Source of the DNA: an uncultured Pseudomonadota bacterium | Lineage (GTDB): Bacteria; Pseudomonadota; Gammaproteobacteria; Steroidobacterales; Steroidobacteraceae | Reading direction: 5' to 3' | Assembly (NCBI GenBank): GCA_903828595.1 | Contig: CAIKMS010000008.1 | Location: 124,001-188,000 of the forward strand | Length of the DNA: 64,000 bases | Shown: positions 27,351-35,449 of the stretch, piece after piece | How the letters are laid out: every line of letters begins with the position of its first letter | How positions within the stretch are numbered: position 1 is the first letter of the stretch | Position numbers and translations under genes: made by a program | Notes under the pieces: model-generated | The model's input: the letters and a program-made list of their open reading frames with translations, nothing else | What the model was told of the DNA's origin: nothing | Databases searched by the model: none

Positions 27351-27379
27351 GGCATGGCGCGCGCCGCGCGCCATGCCTG
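27351..27379. repeat. 29-bp near-perfect palindrome between convergent genes
   Basis: Arms AGGCATGGCGCGCG and CGCGCGCCATGCCT are perfect inverted repeats of 14 bases around a single C. It sits between the stops of the serine hydrolase (27284) and the amidohydrolase (27396). It could be a two-way terminator without a T-run, or a REP-like element. Confidence 0.7.
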
Positions 27380-27395
27380 ATCGCGTTGGCAGGGT

Positions 27396-29114
27396 CTAGC
27401 GGCGGTATACGATTTTTCCACCGACCAGGGTAAGCAGCACTTTCGTGGTGGGAATCTCGTCGGCAGCGATTTCCACCAGGTTCTTTGAAAACAACACCAT
27501 ATCCGCTAGTTTCCCTACTTCTATGCTGCCTTCCTGCGTCTCTCTTCGGCTCGCGTAGGCCGCGCTTAGGGTATACGCACGTATCGCCTCTTCAACGCTG
27601 ATGCGTTGCGCCGGGACATAGCCGCCAATCGGCTGGCCATCCTGGCTCTGGCGCAGGATGGCGTTACGAATTCCCATTAACGGGTTCAGCTGTACGATTG
27701 GCCAATCCGTGCCGAAGGCAACGACAGCATGGGCGTCGAGCAAATCTCGAATGGCAAAGGCGGTGGGCAGACGTTTCTCGCCGGCATACTCTTTCCAGAG
27801 GTTTTCCATGCCTTTCCATTCATCTCGCGGATAGATCATCAGCGGTTGCATGCTGGCGATGACGCCAAGTTGGGCAAAACGCGGAATATCTTTGCGATCG
27901 AGCGCCTCCATGTGTTCGATGCGATTTCTGGAGCCATCCCGACCGGTTCCGGGGTGGGCCTGCGCAGCCTCGTACGCATCCAAGGCTAGTTTGATAGCGC
28001 CATCACCAATGGCATGCGTGTAGATCTGAAAATTATTTTGGTACAGCGTGAGCACGGAGTCTTGATATGCCTGCGGTGTAAAAAAGCGCATGCCGGTCTC
28101 AGTGGGGTTGTCCGCATAGCCGTCGGGTAGATAAGCCGTATGCGATTCAATCACTCCGTCCATCATGAACTTGGCGACGCAGCACGATAAATAGTCCGTG
28201 TGATAGCGGTTACGCGCCGCCTTAAGAGACGCCAGACGCTGCGGTGTTAATCGTGGTGGGTTGATCCAGTCAGCCATCGATATTCTCAGGGTCAGCTTTC
28301 CCTGCCTTTCGATGGCAGCCAGCAGGGGCAGTTGATCAAAATCAGCCCCCGCACTGTCTACACGGGTGATGCCCAGTCGGTTAGCTTCATGAATGGCAGC
28401 CAGCAGTGAAGCGTTGACTTCGGCTCGCGGTGGCGGCGGAATTTTTTCTTGGACTAGGTTAATGGCTGCATCTTCCTTCAGCCAACCGGTGGGCTCACCG
28501 TCGGGTCCGTGTACGATCTCCCCGCCGGCTGGATTGGGTGTGTCGCGGGTAATGCCCGCGCGTCGTAACGCTTCGCTGTTTGCCCAAGCGGCGTGCGCCA
28601 TGCCCGAATTAAGAAACACAGGGCGATTTTTAACCACGCTGTCGAGTGTCTCTTTGTGGAACTCACCGCCTGGCATGTCGGGATAGCCATAGCTCCATCC
28701 CTCGCCCTGAATCCAGTCACCGTTTGGATGCTCTAAAGCGTACCTTTCTACGCGTTGCTTTACTTCAGCGAGGGTGACGGCGTCTCTGAGCGCTACATTA
28801 CGCAGGTAACGACCTCCGTCTAGAAAATGCACATGGCTGTCGATCATTCCGGGTGTGACAAATCCACTTTTTAAATCCAGTACTTTAGTGGCTGAACCTT
28901 TCAGACGCAGCACGTCGCGTTGATCCCCCACAGCCACGACCCGGTCACCGCGAACTGCCACAGCCTCGGCCCAAGGTTGCGAGGGATTTACGGTGTAGAT
29001 CTTCCCGTTGATGAGAATCAGGCTGGCTGGACTTTCGGCACTGCCCGCCGCCAGGCTGCTCGATAGTGCAACGAAGGTGCAAACATAAAGTACGAATAGC
29101 CAGCGCTTAATCAT
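27396..29114 (-). CDS. Exported YtcJ-type amidohydrolase
   Basis: A 572-residue metal-dependent amidohydrolase_3 enzyme with an N-terminal signal peptide (hydrophobic to about residue 23). The frame is open 99 codons further back to 29411, but ATG 29114 is preceded by AAAGGA and begins the signal peptide. The metal motif DSHVHFLDGG lies near residue 89; THAIGD and NRIEHMEA carry further ligands, and GTDWPI a late Asp. It is a distant paralogue of the Tat-exported protein at 12540. The substrate is unknown. Confidence 0.85.
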   Translation of the reverse strand: MIKRWLFVLYVCTFVALSSSLAAGSAESPASLILINGKIYTVNPSQPWAEAVAVRGDRVVAVGDQRDVLRLKGSATKVLDLKSGFVTPGMIDSHVHFLDGGRYLRNVALRDAVTLAEVKQRVERYALEHPNGDWIQGEGWSYGYPDMPGGEFHKETLDSVVKNRPVFLNSGMAHAAWANSEALRRAGITRDTPNPAGGEIVHGPDGEPTGWLKEDAAINLVQEKIPPPPRAEVNASLLAAIHEANRLGITRVDSAGADFDQLPLLAAIERQGKLTLRISMADWINPPRLTPQRLASLKAARNRYHTDYLSCCVAKFMMDGVIESHTAYLPDGYADNPTETGMRFFTPQAYQDSVLTLYQNNFQIYTHAIGDGAIKLALDAYEAAQAHPGTGRDGSRNRIEHMEALDRKDIPRFAQLGVIASMQPLMIYPRDEWKGMENLWKEYAGEKRLPTAFAIRDLLDAHAVVAFGTDWPIVQLNPLMGIRNAILRQSQDGQPIGGYVPAQRISVEEAIRAYTLSAAYASRRETQEGSIEVGKLADMVLFSKNLVEIAADEIPTTKVLLTLVGGKIVYRR

Positions 29115-29304
29115 TCTGCTGTCCTTTATGACATCGCGGATTGATCGAGTGTACGCCAGAGAGTACGCAAATCCCATCGTGCGCGGTGGCAGCACCAACC
29201 CCTGACTCTGCCGTGAACTCGTGCGCGCGCTGACGCTAGAGGAAATTGCCCAACGTCTGTAAGAGAAATCTTCAAGTCGTGCGACGAAGCATTTGTAAAG
29301 CCTC

Positions 29305-30063
29305 TCAGCACTGCAGGCCGCCATCAACGACCAGCCGAGTGCCGGTGACGTGACTGCTGAGCGGTGAGGCCAAATATAAAACGGATGAGGCAATTTCATC
29401 GGGCTCGGCATGGCGTCCGAGTGGGGTCATCTCATCAAACATTTGTGTCGCGTCATGACCAATCACTGCAGTTAATTGATTTTCCAGGGCCGCCTGAAAA
29501 TCATTACGGGTGGGTCCGGGATGGATGGTGTTCACACGGATTCGACGTGGTGCCAGCTCTTTGGCTGCGCAGCGCATCAGCCCAATCTGGGCATGCTTGG
29601 CAGCGATATAGGCATAGACGCACGGATCACCCCGCAGACCGGCGACACTGGAGGTAATGATGATGCTGCCGCCATCGTTCATGTGCGGCACACCGTGCTT
29701 TAAGACCAGTAAGGCGCCGCGCACGTGTACGCTGTATACATCATCCAAAACTTCTTCTGGGTAGTTGATCAGAGGGGCAAAAGCTCCTGCATTGCCTGCA
29801 TTACTAAACAACACATCGATGGCTCCAAAGCGATCGACCGTTGTTTGAATCATCTGTTGAACCGAGTGCGCATCGCGCACGTCGACCACCACACCAGACA
29901 CGCGATCGGTTGGCAACCCTGTCATGGCCTCGTTGAGTCGCGCTTGCTCGCGATCGGCGAGCACGACGCGAGCGCCCTCGGCGATAAATCGCCGCGCCGA
30001 TGCCAGACCGATGCTTCCGGCACCGCCAGTGACTAAGCACACTTTACCGTTCAGTAGACTCAT
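29305..30063 (-). CDS. Short-chain dehydrogenase/reductase
   Basis: A 252-residue classical SDR. The cofactor motif TGGAGSIGLASA lies near residue 12, the structural NAG motif in LFSNAGNAG, the catalytic Ser in ITSSVAG, and Tyr-x-x-x-Lys in YAYIAAKH. The frame extends 25 codons upstream, but ATG 30063 with GGAG upstream and the usual N terminus is preferred. It is on the same strand as the aryl-phosphorylation cluster but 127 bases past its last gene. It probably oxidises a secondary alcohol. An alpha-hydroxyethyl aromatic would fit the neighbourhood, but that is inference. Confidence 0.85.
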   Translation of the reverse strand: MSLLNGKVCLVTGGAGSIGLASARRFIAEGARVVLADREQARLNEAMTGLPTDRVSGVVVDVRDAHSVQQMIQTTVDRFGAIDVLFSNAGNAGAFAPLINYPEEVLDDVYSVHVRGALLVLKHGVPHMNDGGSIIITSSVAGLRGDPCVYAYIAAKHAQIGLMRCAAKELAPRRIRVNTIHPGPTRNDFQAALENQLTAVIGHDATQMFDEMTPLGRHAEPDEIASSVLYLASPLSSHVTGTRLVVDGGLQC

Positions 30064-30190
30064 CGTGCTGACTCCAAATGACATGAATGGGTGAAGGGTT
30101 GAGGTTGACCGATGCCAATGCACGGATCCCAGCCACAATCGACATGCAGCTGTACTTTTCTATTCAACCTAGCGCAGCGACAGATTCCCG

Positions 30191-31048
30191 CTATTTGAGG
30201 TGGCTAAGTACGTCGGATAGATGGTCAATGATGTGCATGGGGCGATGTGTGTGTGGTTGACTAAGCCACTCTTCGCGTGAGGTCGTGCCCGTGGTGACGG
30301 CGAAGGAGGTTGCTCCACCGCGGTGAGCCATGAGCACCTCAACAACCGGATCGTCGCCAACCACAGCGATATGACGCATGGGTACTTTTAATCGTTTTGC
30401 CACGAATCGAAGTGCATGCAATGAGGGCTTGCCGGTGAGAATCACCGGGGCTTTCGTCAGTCGCTTGAGGGCGCCTAAGATGGCGTACGTGTAGCCGATA
30501 GTTCGGCCCTGACGCGTAGCAAAGAACGGGACATCAGAAGCGGCATACAGTCGCGCGCCGGCCCAAATAGCCTTGGCTGCTGATTCCAAATCAGCCATCC
30601 CGCAATCCGGATGCCAACCAACATATACCGCATCCACTTCATGATCACGTGGCTCGCCGGTGTAGGTTGTTTCAATGCCTTGCTCATTCAACGCGTGTCC
30701 GACCCCTCGAGTTCCTAAAACCAGTACGCGCTTTACGCCGGATTTGGCCATGTGCTCGGCCGTGATGCTGGATGGGGTCAACATTTGCTCATCGCTAACA
30801 GCCAGCCCTGAGGCTCGCAGCTTCGCGGCTTGCTCGGCTGGTGGGTAAGCGCTGCCGTTGGTTAGTAAGACATAAGGAATGCCGCGATCTTGGAGCGCTT
30901 GCAGGGTTTCGGCCGCGCCAGGTAATAATTGATAGTTCTTTAAAGAACGGTCGCTGAGCAACAAGGTACCGTCGACGTCGAACATGAAACCGCGAATTTC
31001 ATGAGTTGCAGCGGATGCCGGAGCAGAGTGGGCGGGCGTTGTAGTCAT
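30191..31048 (-). CDS. HAD-IIA phosphatase of the aryl-phosphate cluster
   Basis: A 285-residue HAD-superfamily phosphatase of the IIA (NagD / PGP-like) type. The nucleophile motif is FMFDVDGT with Asp24 and Asp26; LLTNGS is motif II; and GDDPVVEV motif IV. It lies 17 bases after the carboxyltransferase gene in the same direction, at the end of a six-gene unit. In acetovanillone catabolism a phosphatase is needed to take the phosphate off the carboxylated aryl phosphate, and this gene is placed to do that. General nucleotide or phosphoglycolate phosphatase activity is the alternative. Confidence 0.8.
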   Translation of the reverse strand: MTTTPAHSAPASAATHEIRGFMFDVDGTLLLSDRSLKNYQLLPGAAETLQALQDRGIPYVLLTNGSAYPPAEQAAKLRASGLAVSDEQMLTPSSITAEHMAKSGVKRVLVLGTRGVGHALNEQGIETTYTGEPRDHEVDAVYVGWHPDCGMADLESAAKAIWAGARLYAASDVPFFATRQGRTIGYTYAILGALKRLTKAPVILTGKPSLHALRFVAKRLKVPMRHIAVVGDDPVVEVLMAHRGGATSFAVTTGTTSREEWLSQPHTHRPMHIIDHLSDVLSHLK

Positions 31049-31065
31049 GGTAAATCCGTGTATGT

Positions 31066-32535
31066 TTAGCGCGCGTCGCGGCGTAATTCGAGTTTAAATC
31101 CGGGCTTTTCGATCAGCGCGTGGCTCAAATCTTTCGCCGCACACAGTTTCTTGATCAGTGATAGTGCCGGCTGCCCTTCCGGGCTGTAAAGACGGGCCGA
31201 TTCAGGTACTGCGCGCATGGCATCAACCTGGGCTGCTGGCATGGTGGCACGCAACAAGAACTCCTCGTCGGACAATTTTGCCCCGAAGCGGGCGCGTAGC
31301 TCGGATAACTCAGCCATGGCGGGCTCGGCACGCAGTTCTTTGGCGCGGGGCATGGACTCAATGCGGTCCATCACCGCCGCATCAATCGGCACATTAGGAC
31401 GTCCAAAACGGCCTAACGCGTAGCGGATCACCTCGTCAGGGATGATGCTGTAGCGCTCTTTGCCGGTGACGTTCATCACAGCCTGTGTCATCACCATCTG
31501 CGCAAAAGGCGTCATGACGATCGGCCAACCGAGCTCCTGACGTACGCGGCCGACCTCCTCGATCACGGCTTCTTCCAGATGGGATAACCGACTTTCTGAG
31601 AGATGGCGGCGCATGGTTCCGACCATGCCACCGGGTAGCTGATGATGAAGGTAGTTCGCATCGAACGCATGCGGCTTACCGGTCGCTAGACCTTCGGCTT
31701 GTGCTAAGCGGGTGAAATAAGCACCCACCTCGTGCAGTGCTTGAGTATCGACATCAACCGTGTGACCCATGGCCCGTAAGTTGGCGACGACCCGCTCAGC
31801 TTGCGGATTGGAAATGCCATCGCCTAAGCCACCGGCCGCACATTGAACGGCGCAGACGCCTAGGTCGGGAGCTTCCAGATACGACAGTTCGGCCAATCCT
31901 ATGGTGCCGTGCGAATGTAACTCTAAAGGCTTGTCACCAATGACGGCCTTAATAGCCGGCAGTAACGTAGCACAACGCTTCGGCGTCAAAAGACCACCGG
32001 GATCTTTAATATAAAGTGCGTCCACATCGGGGCTTCCGGCCATTTTACGCGCACACTCAGCATAGTGCGCATCGTCGTGGATGGGGCTCAACGTGAAAAC
32101 CAGAGCACCGATAACGTACTCTCCGCCGGCACGCTTAACCATACGAGCGCCCTCGACGTTAGCATCGGCATCGTTCATGGGATCCGCCAAGCAAAAACGA
32201 CGAATTCCGTTACGGGCGAGCGTGGCAAACACCAGTTCCATGAAGTCAGGGTTAGCCGTTTCCCACGAGATGAAGCGAAAACCCGTGGATAAGAACTGGA
32301 GAGGTGTGGTTGGCGTCGCCTGCGCCATCAGGCGAATGCGCTGCCAAGGGTCTTCTTGCTTAAAACGTACCGCCACACCCATATGAGTGGAGGTGGTGAA
32401 ATCGATAGCGCGGTAGCCCACGCGCTCCATGGTGGGCGCAATGGTCAAGGTGCGCGCGGTATCTACCCCGAGTGCTGCCCAAAGGCATTGATTGCCATCG
32501 CGTAACGAGGTGTCGACGATTCCTACATGGGCCAC
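31066..32535 (-). CDS. Carboxyltransferase subunit, oxaloacetate-decarboxylase/pyruvate-carboxylase type (Acv/Hpe-like)
   Basis: A 489-residue TIM-barrel carboxyltransferase with the PYC_OADA fold: DTSLRDGNQ at 8-16, a metal-site pair His207-x-His209, and Lys177 at the place of the carbamylated lysine. Several signature blocks differ from true pyruvate enzymes: HSHGTIG instead of HTHDTSG, IKDPGG instead of IKDMAG, and LPGGMVGTMRRH instead of the usual PGGM(V)SN block. That argues for a non-pyruvate substrate. With the separate biotin carboxylase and carrier next door, it fits the carboxylase that acts on a phosphorylated acetophenone. The gap to the biotin carboxylase is 20 bases. Confidence 0.85.
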   Translation of the reverse strand: MAHVGIVDTSLRDGNQCLWAALGVDTARTLTIAPTMERVGYRAIDFTTSTHMGVAVRFKQEDPWQRIRLMAQATPTTPLQFLSTGFRFISWETANPDFMELVFATLARNGIRRFCLADPMNDADANVEGARMVKRAGGEYVIGALVFTLSPIHDDAHYAECARKMAGSPDVDALYIKDPGGLLTPKRCATLLPAIKAVIGDKPLELHSHGTIGLAELSYLEAPDLGVCAVQCAAGGLGDGISNPQAERVVANLRAMGHTVDVDTQALHEVGAYFTRLAQAEGLATGKPHAFDANYLHHQLPGGMVGTMRRHLSESRLSHLEEAVIEEVGRVRQELGWPIVMTPFAQMVMTQAVMNVTGKERYSIIPDEVIRYALGRFGRPNVPIDAAVMDRIESMPRAKELRAEPAMAELSELRARFGAKLSDEEFLLRATMPAAQVDAMRAVPESARLYSPEGQPALSLIKKLCAAKDLSHALIEKPGFKLELRRDAR

Positions 32536-32555
32536 GGTGTCATTCTCCGAGTCGG

Positions 32556-33905
32556 TCAGTTCGTGTGACTTAGCAGTCGCGTAATGAAGAGGGTATCTAC
32601 ACCGCCGGCAACAAAATCTGGATCGCTCAACAAGCGCTGCTGAAAGCTTATGTTGGTGGTAATACCTTGCAGATGGGTGTGCGACAGCGCTTGTTGCATC
32701 AGCGCAAGCGCGGCGCTCCGGTCGCTGGCATGGACAATAATCTTGGCCAATAACGAGTCGTAGTAGGGTGAGACCTTCGAGCCACTCTCAATATGGGTAT
32801 CAACGCGTATGCCCGGTCCTGCCGGCCACTGCACTTGGCGCACCAAGCCTGGGCTGGGCTGGAAGTCTCGGTCCGGGTCTTCGGCGTTTACGCGACACTC
32901 GATGGACCAACCTTGCGTGTGCACATCAGATTGGTTGAGGTTAAGCCCGTTACCGGCCGCGATCGCTATTTGTTGGGCGACGATGTCGATACCGGTAACC
33001 GCCTCGGTAACCGGGTGTTCGACTTGGATACGGGCGTTCATCTCCAGAAAATAGAAAGTCTGCCGTTCCACGTCGACCAAAAACTCGACGGTGCCGGCGC
33101 CCCGATAAGAAAGACTTTCCGAGAGACGTACCGCAGCGTTGTGCAAGTCATGGCGTAACGAGTCTGACAAATGCGGGGCGGGCGTTTCTTCAATGAGTTT
33201 TTGATAGCGCCGTTGCGCCGAGCAGTCGCGCTCGCCCAGATGCACAACCTTGCCTCGGCCATCACCCAGTATTTGGACTTCTACGTGCCGGCCTTGGGCC
33301 ACGAACCGCTCCAAATAAACTCGTGCGTCGCCAAACGCCGCGCCGGCTTCGGCTGAAGCGAGTTCTAAGGCGGCGGGTAGTTCGTCTAATCGATCGACGC
33401 GCTTCATACCGCGGCCACCACCTCCGCCAACGGCTTTTAGGAGCAACGGCGCACCGATGATTTCAGCTAAGGCTTGTGCTTCAGCCAGTGTGTTGATTGC
33501 GCCACCCGGCACGACGGGCACTTGAGCTGCTTCTGCCTGAGCGCGAGCGCGCAATTTGTCGCCCACGGCTTCGATTTGTATCGCTGTTGGGCCAATAAAA
33601 ATGATGTGGTTGTCTTCGCACAGGCGGGCGAGTTGTACTCGCTCGGATAAAAAACCATAACCGGGATGAATCGCGTCAGCTCCGACCGCAAGGGCCGCAT
33701 GCACGATAGTCTCGGCACGTAAATAACTGTCAGTTGATTTAGCAGGACCGATACACACGACCCGATCGGCAAACCGTGCCGGTACCGAGTCTTTATCTGC
33801 GAGCGAAACAGCCAGTACCGTCTCAATGCCCAGATGGCGGCACGTGCGCATAATACGCAGGGCTATCTCACCGCGATTGGCTATGAGTATTCGGCGAATC
33901 GCCAC
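32556..33905 (-). CDS. Biotin carboxylase subunit
   Basis: A 449-residue ATP-grasp enzyme that carboxylates biotin with bicarbonate and ATP. It has the N-terminal RRILIANRGEIALRIMR block, HPGYGFLSE, the glycine-rich lid GGGGRGMKRV and MNARIQVEHPVTE with catalytic residues. The longer frame to 33998 runs into the biotin-carrier gene; GTG 33905, two bases after that gene's stop, gives the normal family N terminus. Because it is embedded in the phosphotransferase/carboxyltransferase unit, it is probably not the housekeeping AccC of fatty-acid synthesis. Confidence 0.93.
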   Translation of the reverse strand: MAIRRILIANRGEIALRIMRTCRHLGIETVLAVSLADKDSVPARFADRVVCIGPAKSTDSYLRAETIVHAALAVGADAIHPGYGFLSERVQLARLCEDNHIIFIGPTAIQIEAVGDKLRARAQAEAAQVPVVPGGAINTLAEAQALAEIIGAPLLLKAVGGGGGRGMKRVDRLDELPAALELASAEAGAAFGDARVYLERFVAQGRHVEVQILGDGRGKVVHLGERDCSAQRRYQKLIEETPAPHLSDSLRHDLHNAAVRLSESLSYRGAGTVEFLVDVERQTFYFLEMNARIQVEHPVTEAVTGIDIVAQQIAIAAGNGLNLNQSDVHTQGWSIECRVNAEDPDRDFQPSPGLVRQVQWPAGPGIRVDTHIESGSKVSPYYDSLLAKIIVHASDRSAALALMQQALSHTHLQGITTNISFQQRLLSDPDFVAGGVDTLFITRLLSHTN

Positions 33906-33907
33906 GA

Positions 33908-34396
33908 TTAACTGATCCGTGCGACAGTCAGCAGTGTCTCGCCGTATTCGACCAACACGCCATCGCGGGCGTGAATCGCCGTAACCCGCCCTTTGCACCC
34001 GGCGCGCACGGTGTTCATCAATTTCATGACTTCAATAATGCCAACGACCGTATCCACATCGACCTCAGAGCCCACTTCTACAAACGCAGCAGCACCGGGT
34101 TTGGGCGCACGATAGAAGGTTCCGAGCAGCGGCGCCGTCACGGGCTCTTGGTTCGGGTCTAGCGTGATTGCAGCGGGCGGCGGGTTGGGTGTCGTGGATG
34201 TTGGTGCGGGCGCTGGCGGACTGAGCATCGGCGCGGCCGGCGTTGATGGTGTCGGCTCGCGGCGTTGCTCAGAAAAACCGGCGCCGGCCCGACGCAGACT
34301 CAGCTTCATGCCGTCAAGCTCCAGATGCAGCTCGTCGAATGCCGAGTCCTGCAGGAGTTGACTTATCTGGTCGATCTCTTTTGTTGTCAGACTCAC
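33908..34396 (-). CDS. Biotin carboxyl carrier protein
   Basis: A 162-residue AccB-like carrier. A short N-terminal helical part is followed by a Pro/Ala/Thr linker (about 48-79) and the biotinyl domain with EVMKLMN, in which Lys125 is the biotin site. Its start codon overlaps the stop of the upstream ATP-grasp gene by 4 bases, so expression is coupled. It carries carboxybiotin between the biotin carboxylase and the carboxyltransferase encoded next to it. Confidence 0.93.
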   Translation of the reverse strand: MSLTTKEIDQISQLLQDSAFDELHLELDGMKLSLRRAGAGFSEQRREPTPSTPAAPMLSPPAPAPTSTTPNPPPAAITLDPNQEPVTAPLLGTFYRAPKPGAAAFVEVGSEVDVDTVVGIIEVMKLMNTVRAGCKGRVTAIHARDGVLVEYGETLLTVARIS

Positions 34397-35442
34397 CGGC
34401 GGCCTCCAAAGACGTTCATGACGTGCAACAAGGGGTTTTCAATAGCACTGGCCACAGGGGCAGCATCTTTCATCGACCAAACCGTCTCGGGTCGACTTTG
34501 CAGTAAGAGAATCTGGCCCGAGCGGCGATCTACCGCCCATTCAATATCCTGAGCGCAACCGTAGTGGCGCTCGACCTGACGGGCAATTTGCCGCAAGTTT
34601 TGAAGTTCCGGATCGCTCATGCTGGGAGAATTGCGGCGATCCTCACTGACGGGGCTTTCTAGGATGCCACCCGCCTCAGCCGGCAAGTGTTCAATGGCTT
34701 TGTCAGAGACAGTACGCACGGATATTTCCCCGGTGATTTTGCCAATTACCCAGCGATCCGGTGTCACCTCGCCCCCTACAACGGCCGATCCTAATCCCCA
34801 CGCGCTCTCCACGGTAATGACCGATCGGTCACCGGTTAACGGGCTGCGGGTGAACATCACTCCTGCATTTCGGGCATCGACCATGGTTTGCACCACGACC
34901 GCCATGGCCACGCCGGCTTCGGGGAAGTTTCGGCGTCTCCGGTAGGTGATCGACTCCACGGAATACAGACTGGCCCAGCAGGTGCGAATGCGTGCCAGCA
35001 TGTCGCTCGCGCTGGTGACCCAAAGAAACGTGTCCTGAAGTCCGGCAAAGCTCGCATCGGCGGCATCTTCGGTGGTCGCTGAGGAACGCACGGCAACGGG
35101 AAATGGGCTCTTTCCCATCAGTTCGCGGTGCGCTTCTAACAAAGCCTCGTTGAGGTCATCCGGAAAGGACGCACCCTCGACCAGTGCCCGCAACTCTTTC
35201 GAACCGGCTTCGACCTGCTGCAGATCGTTCGGATCAAGACGTTCGACCCGCGAGCGGATCGTAGAGCGCTGTTCCAGGGCCAGCACAAAGCGCTCGAATG
35301 CCTCGGTGCGCACCACAAATCCGGCGGGAACCGCTATGCCAGCTCGTTGCAACTCCCCCAAGCTGCCGCCTTTGCCGCCTACGTAAGGGCGATCCTGCAG
35401 ACCAATGTCCTTAAACCAACTGACGTGCGAGGGAATCGTCAT
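34393..35442 (-). CDS. PEP-synthase N-terminal-like ATP-grasp subunit (aryl phosphotransferase, Acv/Hpe-like)
   Basis: A 349-residue protein equal to the N-terminal ATP-binding part of PEP synthase / PPDK. Visible motifs are YVGGKGGSLGEL near residues 19-30, PVAVRSSATTEDA (triphosphate binding), GGEVTPD and DIEWAVD...LLQSRPE at the end. It has no swivel or PEP domain; that part is the separate 607-residue protein 7 bases upstream. A split of about 39 and 70 kDa is that of phenylphosphate synthase and of the acetovanillone phosphotransferase, which phosphorylate a phenolic hydroxyl with ATP. Confidence 0.88.
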   Translation of the reverse strand: MTIPSHVSWFKDIGLQDRPYVGGKGGSLGELQRAGIAVPAGFVVRTEAFERFVLALEQRSTIRSRVERLDPNDLQQVEAGSKELRALVEGASFPDDLNEALLEAHRELMGKSPFPVAVRSSATTEDAADASFAGLQDTFLWVTSASDMLARIRTCWASLYSVESITYRRRRNFPEAGVAMAVVVQTMVDARNAGVMFTRSPLTGDRSVITVESAWGLGSAVVGGEVTPDRWVIGKITGEISVRTVSDKAIEHLPAEAGGILESPVSEDRRNSPSMSDPELQNLRQIARQVERHYGCAQDIEWAVDRRSGQILLLQSRPETVWSMKDAAPVASAIENPLLHVMNVFGGRR

Positions 35443-35449
35443 GGCGGTG

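Noticed and set aside
29115..29411. 99-codon N-terminal extension of the YtcJ-type amidohydrolase
   Set aside because: It would put the signal peptide in the middle of the protein and overlap the SDR gene end; ATG 29114 has a good ribosome site.
33906..33998. Longer N terminus of the biotin carboxylase
   Set aside because: It would overlap the biotin-carrier gene and precede the normal family start; the GTG at 33905 is preferred.
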